Below, piece by piece: positions 1 through 12,965 of a stretch of 64,000 bases of DNA. Each line of letters starts with the position of its first letter. Within the stretch, counting starts at the first letter, position 1. The notes beneath the pieces are model-generated. The model worked only from the letters and a program-made list of their open reading frames with translations, did not search any database and was not told the origin of the DNA. Made by a program: the position numbers and the translations under genes. This DNA comes from Tetradesmus obliquus (lineage: Eukaryota; Chlorophyta; Chlorophyceae; Sphaeropleales; Scenedesmaceae): NCBI GenBank assembly GCA_030272155.1, contig CP126200.1, forward strand, positions 682,001-746,000, given 5' to 3'.

Positions 1-702
1 AGCAGGCCGCTCTCGGCACGCGTCTGCTGAGCTGCCGCGGCGGCTGCCCGCAGCTGCTGTGCCACGCCATTCATGTGGCTCAGGCGCTGCACTGCAGCTG
101 CCATGGCAATCTCTGCTGCTGTGAGCGCACGGTCGGCGACCCAGGAGGGCCCGTTTGTGGTCAACACGCGGTTGGCAAGCTCCAGCGCCCGCAGGCCGCT
201 TTGCAGGACAGCATCAGTGTCTGCCATTGCTGCCACCAGCTGCGCCTGCAAGGAGCGTGCAGGCCACAAAGACAAATACCAAGCAGCAGTTGCCACAGTG
301 AGTGGGAGGCAGATAAGCCAGCGCAGTAAGCTACAGATTCATGATTGTGTCCGCGAAATCGGTTGCTGATGATCGCTGCTGCACCCTGTGCTTGCACAGC
401 AGACCAGCACAGGAAAATGCTGCTGCAGCTGTTGAAAGATGCCACCAGGCGAGATAGCTCAGACAGTCTCTTACCGAACTGTTATGATTTGCCTTCCGCA
501 TATCCACAAGAATATGCAGCAGCTCCAGCTTCAGCAGCTGCTGTTGGGGGCATGCGCGGGTCTGCTGCTCGACAGCACGTGCACACTTTGGCTGATGCAG
601 CATGTCCGTTGCCGAACTGATGCCTGACGCATCTGCGGCTGCATGCTGATCAGCAACGTGAGCGTTCGCAGACGCGACAGCTTGCTGGTGCGGGTGGTCC
701 AT
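1..702 (-). CDS. Unrecognised helical protein, 5' part, runs off the left edge
   Basis: Two exons can be read on the minus strand: 702..475 and 245..1, where the window ends. The first exon starts at an ATG and ends at a GTAAGAG donor; the second follows a CTCCTTGCAG acceptor, and both junctions are phase 0. The first 76 residues are Gln, Ala and His rich, ending in a Leu-rich stretch (LLKLELLHILVDMRK). The second exon gives a clean amphipathic alpha-helical sequence with heptad-like Leu/Ala spacing (VLQSGLRALELANRVL, then AVQRLSHMNGVAQQLRAA), suggesting a coiled coil or helical bundle. I do not recognise the family. Part of the C-terminus lies outside the window. The next gene to the right is on the same strand, about 1.6 kb away. 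Existence of the gene is fairly well supported by matching splice phase; function is unknown. Confidence 0.55.
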
Positions 703-2281
703 TAAACTCGGCCGCCGAAGATCGATTCAAAAAAGCAGATTTACTGCAGTAGTAGTTGCTACTAAATATAGCACAGCAGGTACACTAGACCCCTGCACAA
801 ACCAAGCAAGCAGTGAAAAGGCGACAATCACGATTTGCTATGACAGAATGTCGACAACACTAGCAAAAAAAACGGTGCAAACCATGGAACTGTGACAAGC
901 CCAAGCACGGCAGAGAACCAGGCGAGACTGTATGGGTCAACGGGCGACGGGGCGTCACGTGGTTCTCCGCAGCAGATTACTCAACATTGATTTGATTAAG
1001 TCCCGCTTCAACACAGTTCATCATTCATTTCAACCTGTTTGTGTGTAAGTTAGAACATCAAGGGGCTATTCGGTGAAATCAGTTGTAAGAAGACTTTCAT
1101 CTTTACACATCTCGTGCACGCATTTTAGGCATACCACTGCCTACTGAAAAGTAATGCTTTCTACAGCATGAACTATTGAACAGAAAACCTCGTCAGAGGA
1201 GTGCATGCGGGGAAATAACATGCAGGTTGCTGCTTGCCGGCAGCAGCCAATATCTCGCACCGATCTCAACCAACACATAATCAAACGAAGTGTGTAGCGT
1301 ATTTGGCACGTGCGGTGAAGTACGAGCTTGCTAGTTGAACGTGCATGGCCTGCGTGGTGCTGGACCCGTCAGGGGCTGGCAGTGCCAGGGCCCCTGGCAC
1401 CGGGTGTGCAGTGTACAACCGTTGTGGTGACCTGAGGTTCAACATCCCTTACCCTACACCTGAATCTTAACTTATTGACTGCCGGCTGCAGGCAGTGAAA
1501 TTGCACAAATTGACAAATTGAGTAGAGGACAGTCTGGCACAGAGTTACCCACGTGCACTGCAATCCTGTACTCATGCAGTTTCCAGTGACCGTCCAGCTT
1601 TGTCAGACGGTGGTTACCGTAACCGTTATGGCAAGTTAGCAACTTGGTAACGATGATTATCAGAAGTTTCATCCCTGCTTGACAGCTACTGGCCGGCAGT
1701 ATCCGCCTGCCAGTTACTAGCTGGTAGTACCCGCCTGGTTTATACCCGCCTGTTACGTCCGGCAACTAGTACTGGAAGCATGAGCATGCCAGCCTGGCCG
1801 CCAGTGGCACTAGTATTGAGCAGCATACGCCGGTGCAGGACCGGTGTTTCAGGGTGAGTCACGTACAGGAGCGGGTTCTAAATGGCGAGTCACCTGGCAT
1901 GGGTACCTCAGGCTGATTCGTTGAAAGTTTGCCAACTATTTCCGACACAAAACAGCACCACTTCAGGCAGACGCACAGGTGGCGCCTTCCGAGGCCTAAG
2001 CCTGGTGAGTCACCAGATTGAATCTGCATCGATTATGTGCATGCCGCAAACTGGTGCACCAGTTTTTTGCCACTCTGCAGGGTGGCACGTGCCACCAGCC
2101 AGCTACCGCATCATGCAGCAATGTCGAGCAGGACATGGCCTCATGTGTCAGATAAACGCAACACCGTGTGTCACAGACAGCATGTGCCAGCACTGATGCA
2201 AATGCAGCGGCAGCCACACGTGACACACGTTATGAAGGTGGCGATGCTGGTTTGGTTTGCCAGCTGCTGCATCTTTAGCAG
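703..2281. other. Intergenic spacer with no recognisable gene
   Basis: The stretch is less GC-rich and less CAG-rich than the flanking genes and has no open frame resembling a conserved protein. It should hold the promoter of the leftmost gene (just right of 702) and the 3' flank of the ZIP4-like gene. Short direct repeats built on CCGCCTG occur near 1699-1750. No RNA gene or mobile element was seen. Confidence 0.5.
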
Positions 2282-2378
2282 CTACAGGTCTTCCTGCGAG
2301 CCATCAGACAGCAGCAGCTCACGAAGCTGCTGGCTGGCAGCAAAGTACGCCTGCATACACTGCTGCCGCAGCTGGCAG

Positions 2379-2415
<37 letters not shown>

Positions 2416-2778
2416 AGGGCTGGCTGCTGCAGCTTCCGCTGGTGACATGCGACTCTACCTGACTATCCTGCTGGCTGCGGTGATTAGCAGTCATGGGCTC
2501 TGCAGCTGGGGCATCCAGGGAAGCCTCCTCCCTAGCACTGCTGCTGCGTGCTGGCACCTGCTGAAATCCTGCAACCGCAGTGGGAGCTGCCTGCACGCTG
2601 GCTGCTGCTCCGCAGCAGTCCTGCGATGCTGCCTCAGCCGCCTGCTCGCCACCGCCCTCTGCACTGCAAGCTCCCGCATGCTGCTGTGCATTGGCTGCGC
2701 CTGCGGCTGCGACTGCCGCCGTCACTGCTTTATCCATGCTAACAGGCCTGGGCAGAGCCCCATCTGCGCCACTGTTCC
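2282..2778 (-). CDS. Candidate terminal exon of the ZIP4-like gene
   Basis: This open stretch starts after a GGTTGCAG acceptor at 2780/2779 and ends at a stop at 2282. It encodes an Ala/Gln-rich segment followed by a non-repetitive end (QAYFAASQQLRELLLSDG) that looks like a real C-terminus. It is phase 1, and several phase 1 GCAG|GT sites in the repeat-rich end of the preceding exon (about 3350-3460) could splice to it. In that case the protein would end here and not at 3289. The alternative is that this is a remnant separated from the main frame by a length change in the CAG repeats. cDNA would decide. Confidence 0.35.
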
Positions 2779-3102
2779 CTGCAACCGCTGGCACCTACTG
2801 CAGGGGCCCTGCTGGCAGCTCTGCCACTGGCATGTGCTGCAGCATCCAACTGCTGGCTGCACGGCACAACATCGGCAGAGCCCGTCGCTGCTGCTGCTGA
2901 AGCAGCAGCTGGCCCCATGTCACTGGCATACTGCCAACTATCGCCCTGCTTCACAGCTGCAGAGGGCTGCATATGCAGACTGTCCTGGCTTGCTGCAACA
3001 TGCTTAGCTGTGTCAGTGGCAGAAGATCGCTCGTTGCTTGCTGGCTGCTGCCCCTCCTGCAACTGCTGCTCTTGACTGCATAAGATATGTTGCTGGTGCT
3101 GG

Positions 3103-3137
<35 letters not shown>

Positions 3138-3239
3138 CAGGCTTGATGCAGTAGTTGCTGCGCACTGCATAGCTTCTGCACTTGCACTCCTTGCTGCAGC
3201 ATGACCTGCTGCTGGTGCCTGCGCCACTTCCTCATGGTC

Positions 3240-3291
3240 ATCAGCAGGATTTGCTGCTGCTGCTGCTGCTGCCAGCTCTTCATCCTCATCA

Positions 3292-3323
<32 letters not shown>

Positions 3324-3510
3324 CACCCTCAATACCTGCTGCTGCCAGCTCTTCATCCTTGGCACCTGCTGCTGCTGCTGCTGTTGCCAATTCTTCATCG
3401 TCATCATCTGCTGCTGCTGCTGCCAGCTCTTCAACTTGAGCACCTGCTGCTGCCAACGGATAACCTGCTGCTGCCAAAGAATCACCTGCTGCTGCCAAAA
3501 CATCTTCGCA
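3240..3510 (-). repeat. Coding minisatellite with Asp/Glu-Leu-Ala units
   Basis: Successive units of CTG runs plus an acidic linker encode repeats such as DDDDEELATAAAAA and KDEELAAAG on the minus strand. The same repeat peptide continues in a second reading frame beyond the stop at 3289 (DDEDEELAAAAA), so the repeat block crosses a frame change. Confidence 0.7.
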
Positions 3511-6500
3511 TGCTTCACCACCCTGGGCTGCATTGGCACTCTCCGCCCTGCCACAACCATGCAGCACCTGACTGCTGGAGCCTGTCTGGACGCTGCATCC
3601 ACCTGCTGCAGATACAGGCTGTGCTACTGCTTTGTGCACCATGGCAGCTTGAGTTGGTGACTTGCGCACCTGTTGGCTGCTGTGCCGCTGCAAGCTCTGC
3701 TGCTGCGCTGACTGCTGGCTAGCTGCAGGTGCAGCAGCAACTGCTTGCTCTGGCATGCCAGCAATGGCCCAAGGCTGCGTTGTCAACTGCCTGCGCTGCT
3801 GCTGGGTATCCTGTTGCTGGCTGCCTGGTTGACTGCAGTGCTCGATGCTTGTGGATGCAGCAGCCTGGGGCGTAGCGGCGCTTGGGGTGGCTGAAATGCA
3901 CTGCTGCTGCTGCTTCTGCTGCTGCTCGCTTGTTCTCAGAGAGTCAGCTAGAACTGCATCTTTTGGGGCTGCATCAGCAGGTGAATGTGGTGAGCTGCAC
4001 TGCTGACTAGGCTGCTGCAGGCTGCCCCGCTGCTGGGAGTGGGCTTGCCCCTGGCTGGCCACCACCAGGGAGGCAGCTGCCCTGTGCTGCGTGCTGGGGA
4101 TGTGTTGTGGCTGCTGCAGGCTGGCCCGTTGCTGGGAGTGGGCTTGCCCGTGGCTGGCCAGGGAGGCAGCTGCCGTGTGCTGTGTGCTGGGTGTGCCCCG
4201 TGGCTGCTGCTGCAGCTGTTGCGAGCTTTGCGGCATCGAACCGTGTGACTGCTGCCTGCAGTGCTGCTGCGATGCATGGTAGGGTGGCTGCTGCTGGCTG
4301 CCGGGAAGTGAAGCAGCTGCAGCTGCAGCATCTACTTGGGAGCCTCCTGCTGATGCCTGTCGCTGCTGCTGCTGCTGCCTCTGCTGCTGCTGTGTCCGGT
4401 GGGAGTGAGCCGCACAGGGATGCTGCTCAATTGTGTGGCAGCTTGGCGAGTGCAGTTGTCTGGGTAGGGGCAATGAGGCATTGGCAGCGGCTTGTAGGGC
4501 AGCTTGTCCCAGTGTTCTGTGCTGCTGTTGGCTGCACTGCTGCCTGCTGGATGCTGGTGTGCTACGCTGCTGCTGGCTGCACTGCTGCCTGCTGGATGCT
4601 GGTGTGCTACGCTGCTGCTGGCTGCACTGCTGCGTGTTGAGTACTGGTGTGCTACGCTGCTGCTGGCTGCACTGCTGCTTGTTGATTGCTGGGGTGTTGT
4701 GCTGTCGCTGGCTGTATTGCCGCCTGCTGGATGTTGTTGTGCTGTATAGCTGCTGGCTGCAGTGCTGTGACGCTGGTGCAGCATGCTGTGCGTCACACTG
4801 CTGCTCACAGCCCTGATCTGGTTGGCTCTGAGTGTCCATGCCGCTGTGCTGCCTTGGGCTGGTGTCCTGCAAAGGTTCTGTACTCAGCACTGCGTGACCC
4901 ACCAGTTTTTCTGCTGTTGAATCCTCTGCCACTTCTGTTTCTGCCTCGGCTGCTGCCTGGCCCTCCGCACATGATGCGCTCGCTGCTGCGTCGTCCACTG
5001 CGCCTGCTGTATCAGCTGCTGGTGCTGCTGCTGCAGCGCTGCTGGGCACTGCCTGCTGATCAGCAGCAGCTGCCCTGCGCACCGCCCCTGCATCAACATC
5101 AGCCTTGCTGCTTGACCTCTTCTTGGCAAGCAGCGCCTTCAATGCTGCCAGCTGCTTTGACTGCAGCAGCCAGTGCTGCCGCGGGTGTGCCTGCTGCTGC
5201 TGCTGCTGCTGGCAGCCTGCCAGCTGCGCCAGCTGCTCGGCACAGTCCAGGTACTGCTGTGCAAGCGTGGTGCTGCTGCTGTTGCTTGCATGCGCTACTG
5301 CTGCATTCCAGCAGGTGCTCATGAGCCACTGCAGCCTACCCTGGACTGTGTGGTCCCAAGCAGACACTGCTGCTGCTGCTGCTCCTGGTCCCACCACTAT
5401 TTCTGCTCGACCGCTCCCAGCTGCAGCTCCTTCTGCTGCTGAGCTACCACCAACCTGCTGCTGCTGCTGCTGCTGCTGCTGCACAACATCGTGCAGCACT
5501 GCTGCTACCTTGCTGCAGACCCGCACCTTCACGCTGTGTGACACGCGCGCATCCAGCCCAAAGATGTCAACACCGGCAGCTACTGCAGCACCAGCATTGG
5601 GAGGCTCTGCTGCAGCAGCCAGCCTCAGCATGAAGCCATAAGCCAGAGCAGCACGGCTCTCACTCCTCCAGATCTGGCCAGCCTGCAAGCATTCTGCTGC
5701 TGCTGCCTGTAGGTCGCCTGTGCTGGTGCGTGGGTACTCCACAAGAGCCAGCAAGCAGCGCTTGGCTTCGGCTTCCTTCTGCTCCCTGCATGCTATTACA
5801 AAGCCGAGCCTGAGCAGCTGATGCTGCAAGCCTGCTGCTGCTGCTGCTGCCGGTGCTGCTGCACCTGCGGCACCCTCAACTGCAGTAGCGGCGGCAGTTG
5901 CATCCAGCTGCTGCATCTGCAACATGCCAGCATCCAGCAGCTGCCTCGCCTGCTGCAGCAGCTGCTGCTGCTGCCCGTGAGATGGCTGGCTGGTGTGGGC
6001 GCGCAGCAGCAGTGGCACTGCCACTGCTACAGCGGAAGCCAAGCTCAAAGCCAGATGCTTGCCTGCTGCTTCAGACAGCTGTGGAACACCATCCTCTGTT
6101 GCTGCTTGGTGCCTGCCTTGCAGCTCTGCCACTGCTGCTGCTGCTGCTTGTGCGTCTTGCTGCAGTTGCTGCTGAGCTGGTGCAGGCTGCAGGGTGCAGC
6201 ACAGTGCAGCAGCGGCCTTCATTGTCTGCAGGCATTGCTCATGCAGCCCTGCTGCTGCAGCAGACACACCCAACTGCAGCCCAAGTGCTGCCAGCCACAT
6301 AAGCTGCTCAAGACTGTAACACGATGGCATCTGCCGCTGCTGTTGCTGTTGCTGCTGCTCTGCAGCTGTTGCGGCAACTGATGCTGCTGGTGCTGCCAGC
6401 TGGTGCAGGTCAATGCAGCTGCCGAAGATACCGCACATGTCAGTCAGCCTGGCTGTTTCAGCGCCAGTTGCAGCTGCTGGGTGTGTGGCTGCAGCATGCT

Positions 6501-9500
6501 CTTGCTGGTACATGCTGTGCATGAGTGATAGCGCTTGCAGCAGCCCCCTGCTGTGCCCTATGCCTTGATCAGAGTCAAAGGCTGTGCCAGCTGCTGCTGT
6601 CACTTTATCTCCTGCTGTTGATGTTCTGCTCCAGCACTTGAGGACGTGCCAAGCTGCGCTGCTGTTGCCTGCTTGCATGCACATCAGAAACGCAGCCTAC
6701 CAGCAGTCAGGGCAGCAGCAGCAGCAGCAGCAGCAATTGAGTGTGACAACATTGTTGGTTTAGTAGCTTTTCTACTGCTGACGGCTGCATGCCGCACCCA
6801 CAGCAGCACAATCAGCGCACTTGAATCCCCGCAAGCCACACCAAGGAGTCAAACGGCAGGCGCTGCTAGTTAGCATGCTGCCACAATGTGCTCTATACAA
6901 TATACAAGGCTGAAGGGGTGCCCTGCAAGAGGCTTCTTACCTGCATGGCCTCATTGTCAAAGTCCGTGCAGCTGCTCATGGCATCAACAGCAGTTATACA
7001 ATCCGCCGCCGCTGCTGCCGCTTCTGACCCGTTGCCTGTGCTGCCTGGTGGTGCTGCTTCTGCAGTCCTGCGTGTCTTGCCCTGCCCCTTCTTCGGCTGC
7101 TGCTGCTGCTGCCCCAGCTGCACCTGCAGCCTGATCAAGCACCCCAGCGCACAGCAGCACCCCTCCTGCTGCTCTGCCAGGCCAATATACTGCAGTGCTT
7201 TCTGTGGCTGCTGTGCCTTTGCGAGGCTCATTGCCAGCAGCCGTGCAGACCTTCCCACGGAGAGGCTGGTGCTTAAGAACACTGCTGGCGTGAGCAGGGC
7301 TATGGCTGGGGTGAAAGCATGGCGCTCGTAGTGGCACTGGCCGCGCTGGTGCAGCAGCGCGTGGCAGCGCTGGCAATCTTCCGGCCTCTGAGGTGGAGCA
7401 GAGTGGAGAGGTGGAGGGAGAGAGACAGGTGTGTGGTGCGTTGGTGTGTGGTGGCAAAGCTATGAAGTTGGGCAGATGCAGGCACTTGATGACGTCAAAG
7501 GTCTGGAAACTGAAGCTGCTGCGAGCAGGGAAGGCCCCGCAAAAACCGTCTGCAGTGCCTGTACGTGTGTTGCTGCGCGCTGGATGCAGCTGCTGCAGAT
7601 GGGCAGCAGAAACATGTGTGCACTAGCACTGCAGAGCAAGAGCAGAAGCCGCGATTCAATAGCTGCTGCGCTTACCTGCAGCAGGTGCTGCGTGACTTCT
7701 TCAATGCTGAGCAGCTGCAGCACCAGCTGTTCCTGGCTGCTGCTGTGGCTGCTGCTGCATGCCTGCAGGGCGGGATGCGCAGGCAGGGCCACAGCAGCAG
7801 CGGGGCAGGGTCAGCAGCACGTGCCGTGATAAGTGTAAGCAGCATTGGTGAATGTGGATCTTGACACCCGTGACCGGGAATGTGAAGCAAGCTGAAAGAA
7901 CACACATCTGGCATGGCGCTGGAATGGCCACATTCCATCACTGCAGGGGATGCAGGAAAATTCACAAATCGAAGCGACCACCCTGCCTGCGCCGCAGAAC
8001 CACCCTGCACAGTATCCTCACTGCAAACCAGACAGCACCTGATGTTCCAGCAGCCGCAGCGCCACAGCCACAGCCACGCCATACGTGCTCCGACCAAAAC
8101 AACGCTGCTCCATCCACTTAGCTACTGAGAGCTAAGCTTACCTGATGTTCTAGCAGCCGCAGCGCCACAGCCACAGCCACGCCAGGCTGCCCCTGGCAGC
8201 GCTCCGCAGCAGCACCCGCCACCTGCTGCACCAGCTGCTGCATATCCACGCCAGCAGCAGCAGCAGCAGCAGCACTGCTGCCTCCAGCAAGGCCTTCTCC
8301 TCCTGCTGCTGCTGCATGCATGCTGTCTGCTCGGCCTGCATGGTCATGCAGTGCTTGCAGGAAAGCATCCACTACCTCACACGCCTCTGCTGTCGACTGC
8401 TGCTGCTGCTCTTGTGTGTGCTGGTCCTGGCCTGCCGCTGCTGCAGCAGCAGCAAGCTGGCTGCCTTGCTTCAGCCAGGCCACCAGCTCTGCTGCCGCTG
8501 CCACTAGCTTGTTTTGACCAATCAGGGCGCGGATCGAAAGCTGCACAACGGCATCAGGGGCGGCGATGCAACCGCCTGACAAGTCCTGTAGGGTGCTGAC
8601 ACAATCTAGAGCTTTTGCACACTGCTGAGTGGCTAAGTAGGCCTGACCAAGCCGTAGCAGCACCTGCTGCTGCACCCCAGCGATATGCTGCACAACCGAA
8701 GACTGCTCTGCTGGCGCTGCTGCTGCAGCAGGAGAACCCGCTGGTGCTTGCTGCTGTGCCAGCTGCAGGGCCTGCTGCCTGCAGTACTGTGTGATTTGCG
8801 CCGCAAGCTCCAGCAGCTGGCATGCGCTGCTAACAGAGACGCCTGCTGCTGCAGTGCTGGTGCCAGCAGTGTTGCTGCCAGCAGCAGCAGCTGCTGTGCT
8901 GCTGTCCTTCTCCTCAGTCTTGCTGCTGCTGCTACTTGTGAAACAGGCTTGGTCTGCCAGTGCGCCTGCCATAGACAGGCTCATGCTGATTGCCACCGCT
9001 GTTTCTAGCAGCGTATCTGCCAGCAGCTGCTGCAGCATGCTCGAGAGGTTGGCCCACAGCGCCTTCACAGCAGAAAAAACAGCATGCGGGGTACACACAG
9101 TGTGAGCAGCAATCATGGATATTTCCTGCAGCTTTTATATCCGTACAAGAGACGGCAGCACGCACACACCCTACTTTCAGTCACAGCAGAGGCCAGTACA
9201 TGGGGGAAACTGATCAAGCCCCACTTGCAGTGTGGCAGCATCACGGACCTCTATCCTGCATATGCCCGCTGTGCCTGCTTTATTCCGCGACAACAGCACA
9301 CAATGCTACACAAGCAGCTCGCACACACCTGGTGCCCCTGGCGAGCCGCCATGCAGATGCTGCCCTGCAGCACGCCAAACTGCAGCGCCTGCAGCCGCCG
9401 CTGCTGCGCCAGGCCCAGGCACTCGTCCCTGCCTGCTGCGCTAATGGCTGGCAGGTGCCGCCGCAGCTGCAGGTAGCACCAGCCGGAGGCGGCGCTGTTG

Positions 9501-11176
9501 CTGATGGCTGCCCAGCTGGCAGCGACCTGGGGCAGCAGCACGGGACACGGCAGAGCAAAGCACAGCTTAATCATTGATTGTGCTGTGACAGGTTGCCAAT
9601 TATGTCGTGTACGTGCTACCCAGCAGCGAGTGAAGAGGTCAACATATGTCAGCTGGGCGCTGCCGCCAGCACACAGGGAGACATAGCACCTATACACCGG
9701 GCTATGTTTGTGTATTCAAAATGAAGAGGTTGCCATCCTACCTCAGCAAGCGCTGACCAACTGCCCAGTGTTGCATCTGTCAGCTGCCAACCTGCAGCAG
9801 CCTCTTCAGCATCTCCTGCTGCACCACCTGCTGCTGCTGCGGCTGCTGCTGGCCAGCCTGCGTTCCCTGCACAGCTGGCTTGCAGGGCCTCACAGGCCTC
9901 CCACATGGGCTGTGCTGCTTCGTGGAACTGCTGTGCCTGGCGGGCTGTGTTTTGTGGCTCGGCTGCATGGTGGTGGCTCAGCAGCAGAGTGATCACTTCC
10001 TGCAAGCAACACCAGTAAAGGCAGGCAATATACAGCATGTTTGGGTGCTGGAAAGTGCAAAACAAGGGGATTTGGTGTGCAACAGCCATGCAATGCTTGC
10101 AGGAGAAGCAGCATGCGACTTGCAGGACATGTACCGCTCTGGCCTGCAGGACTAGCGTCACACCTTCAGCAGACCGCATCGCATCACACATACGCGTTCA
10201 CATCTACAGGCGGACCAGCTTCACCAATACGCTTATGTGTTGAAAGCTGCAGGTAACAGCAGCTGACACAGCAGTGTGTTCCATGGCCTGCAACTCTCGC
10301 CTGCCTTGTGCACGGAGCGGCCCAATCACTCACCCAGATGGAGCAGCAGATGCCCTGCAGCGCCTTGCCTGCATCCGCTGGTGCAGCATTAGTGTCCAGC
10401 CCACCACTGGCAGCTTCATCCAGCCCGCCATCAGCAGCACATAGCTGCAGGAGAGCTGGCACAGGCTCACCAGCTGCTGCTGTGCTTGCAGCTAGCCGTG
10501 CGTTTAGTGCTGCCACAGCATCATGTGCTGCTTGCAGCAGGCCATCTATCTGGTACAGGTAGGTGTGTGTGCGGGACTGGAGCTGCTGCTGCAGGTGCTG
10601 TAGGGCTTTGACTGTGCGCTGCAGCAGCTGGCTTTGGGTTCCTGCAGGTGCTGCTGCAGCTGCACCTGCTGCTGCTTGAGGCGGCCTGCTGGTTGCTGCG
10701 AGTGGCTGCACGTGCGGCTGGCTGTGGAGCCCACCAGCAGCAGCAGTAGTAGGTGGCTGCGCAGCATTTGTTTGAATATCTTTGCTGCCAGGGCCATCAA
10801 CTAGCGTGGTGTTTGGAGCACCAGCAGTGCCTTCCTGGTGCTGCTCCTGCAGCCCCACTCGAGCCCTTGAAGCGCCCTCTACTGCACTATGGAATGCAGC
10901 AAGCGCTTGCGATTTGCTGCTCACTCTGTTGCGGCCTGCTGCAAGTGGTGGAGCAGCTGCTGCTGGCCGTTTGTTGCCTGACAGCTCAGCTGCCTGTGGC
11001 CTGCTGCTTGGGTGCTGTCTGCTGTCCAAGGGAGCGCCTGGCATCAGCCATTTCAGGCGTGCTGCGTCTTGTGCACCAGAAGCAGGACCCAGGACTGATG
11101 GAATTTCGGCAGGATCGCGGAGGGGGTCGTCCGCACCTCCTAGCCTGCGAACGCTGGATACCTTTGCTTTGAACAT
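3289..11176 (-). CDS. ZIP4: ZIP4/SPO22/TEX11-like meiotic TPR protein
   Basis: Seven exons: 11176..10334, 9999..9742, 9526..9329, 9062..8142, 7762..7676, 7387..6941 and 6696..3289. All six introns are phase 0 with GT-AG borders, giving about 2,053 residues. Family members are TPR scaffolds of the ZMM group that promote class I crossovers on meiotic chromosomes. The middle of the protein fits the SPO22 domain: an ALWANL segment (exon 4), a TPR pair ending QQPQKALQYIGLAEQQEG followed by an Asp/Cys motif MSSCTDFDNEAMQ (exon 6), and WLMSTCWNAAVAHASN near 5,300, matching the WLYxKAWN signature of TEX11/ZIP4. The start is the first ATG in the open first exon. The last about 660 residues are Gln/Ser/Ala repeats absent from known members, and the C-terminus may continue to 2282. 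Similarity is from memory of the family, not from a search. Confidence 0.7.
4515..4770 (-). repeat. 45-bp coding tandem repeat in the ZIP4-like tail
   Basis: About five to six copies of a 45-bp unit encode a 15-residue repeat of the type SSRQQCSQQQRSTPA. The second and third copies are nearly identical; outer copies decay. A longer repeat of about 105 bp (HSQQR.SLQQP type) lies next to it at about 4015-4200. Confidence 0.8.
8038..8183 (-). repeat. Exon-edge echo after exon 4 of the ZIP4-like gene
   Basis: The last 44 bp of exon 4 plus the start of its junction (8140-8183) recur at 8038-8081 inside the following intron with a single base change, an offset of 102 bp. The echo keeps CATCAG|GT but its donor is GTGCTG, weaker than the GTAAGC used by the exon. 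Confidence 0.8.
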
Positions 11177-11861
11177 GCTTAACGCCGGCTGAACATAGTG
11201 ATCGTTGCTTATGTTCAAATAAAGCGGCTAGAGAGGACGTCTGGTAAAAGTGCAAGTGGAAAAGAGGCGTCACACTGAGGTGTACGGATTTTGAATTGCT
11301 GGAGCCTGAACCCAGGACAACCGTGACCGTGTCAAAATGCGTGAGGGACACAGAATTCAATAGGTACAACGTGCAAGCAGGTCAATCATTACAGTTCAAT
11401 CATTGCATGCAACATAATGCTCTGTAGCCATGCTGGTCCTGGGGCCCAGGACCAGCATGGCTACAGAGGTCGAGGAAGCAACGGTGCAGCAAACGTGCTG
11501 AACCAATTCAGGTCAGCCCTACAAGCACAGCAGAGGTTGCTTTGAGCAAACTTGGCGACATGTTCAGGCAGCCCCAAGGTGGCTACAAGACTGTTGCATC
11601 ATTGCTGACGCATGCCAGTTACATTTGACACATCTGGGACACACCGAATCAATGATGTTCTCCGCACAAAGCGTGCATGCAGCCGTACACCGGCCGGCAC
11701 ATGATGCATGCACATGGCCCACTCTGCAAACACACTGTGTGCTGAGCACCCATGCCTGACTGCAGCAGCTATGTTGTCAAATTGCGTTGATGACATCAAC
11801 AGCATTTCGTTGTGCTTCACACTGCTACACTGCCACTGCCTGCCCGCCTGCCTCACAGCAC
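11177..11861. other. Intergenic spacer upstream of the ZIP4-like gene
   Basis: This 685-bp spacer separates the 3' end of the ubiquitin ligase gene from the start of the ZIP4-like gene, both on the minus strand. It should contain the ZIP4-like promoter. No conserved promoter motif was identified. It carries a 49-bp palindrome, listed separately, and no coding frame I can support. Confidence 0.5.
11420..11468. repeat. Perfect 24-bp inverted repeat with a one-base spacer
   Basis: Arms at 11420-11443 and 11445-11468 are exact reverse complements around a single G at 11444 (centre CCTGGGGCCCAGG). It lies about 245 bp upstream of the ZIP4-like start codon. It could form a cruciform or a long RNA hairpin. 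Confidence 0.9.
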
Positions 11862-12965
11862 TCAGTCGCCGTGCTGCCTGCAGGCGGCCTTGCCAATGAA
11901 GTGCTGCCCCACGCGGCCCCGCAGCCACTGCCGGCAGCTGTAGCAGAAGTGGCAGTTGCAGGACCAGCAGCGCAGCAGGTTGTTGCGGCCCTCTCGCAGG
12001 TTCTCCTGCCCGCAAACGGGGCAGCGGCACAGCTGCACGCCTGGCGCGTTGCCGCGCACCTACACACAGAAGAACGGCAGCAGGCATGCAGCAGTCGCCA
12101 TGTCAGCAGAAACCGGTGGCACAATCTGCATATGCAACAGTACAACATCATGAAAGCCGGCAGTACGGCTACACACCATGTTTGCTTGTAGCAGCACCTC
12201 TCCCAGTACCATCAACAGCTCCTGCACAGGTGCCTTACACACCACCACTACTACATCCGCCGTCAGTGCACCGAATACATATACTACACATATAAAAGTG
12301 TCTTGCAACACCAACATATCAGCCAATCACGCACCTGCAGCAGCACCTGCCCGCCTCCACCTCCTGCGGCTTACACTGTGGTATGAACACCGCGATACTT
12401 CGCCAACACGCATTACTGAAAGCGCTACGCCGCACCTGCAGCATGACCTGGCCCGCCTCCACCTCCTGTGCGCGCTCGCCGCCCCACATCATCATCGCGT
12501 TCCAGCGGTTGATCTCCTCCTGGTCAAACATGTTGCAGCGGGACTCCTTGAAGTGGTCATAGCCGCTGATGACCTGCAGAGTGGTGGCAGGCAGAGCAAC
12601 AAAGCCGTGTTTGCCATTGTTGGTGGTGGTGGCGGCGGCGTTGCAGGCAGTGCAGCAGCAAGACAGCAGGTGCGCAAGGCACGGGGCATCACAGAGCAGC
12701 AGGTATTGCTCTGCCGTGTTGCCCTCTTACCTGCTGGCACTTCCAGCACCAGGCTGCCCTGCAGTAGCCGCAGGTCATCTTGTTGCAGCCCTCGTTCTTT
12801 ATGGTGGCCATGCCGCAGCCGGGGCACTTGCGGCTGGCGCCAGCCAGGTACTTTAAGCTCATGGCCTGCGCCAGCAACAGCAGCAGCAGCAGCAGCAGCA
12901 ACATGCAGAAGTGAGCCGGGGCACTTGCGGCTGGTGCCAGCCAGGTACTTGAGGCTCATGGCCTG

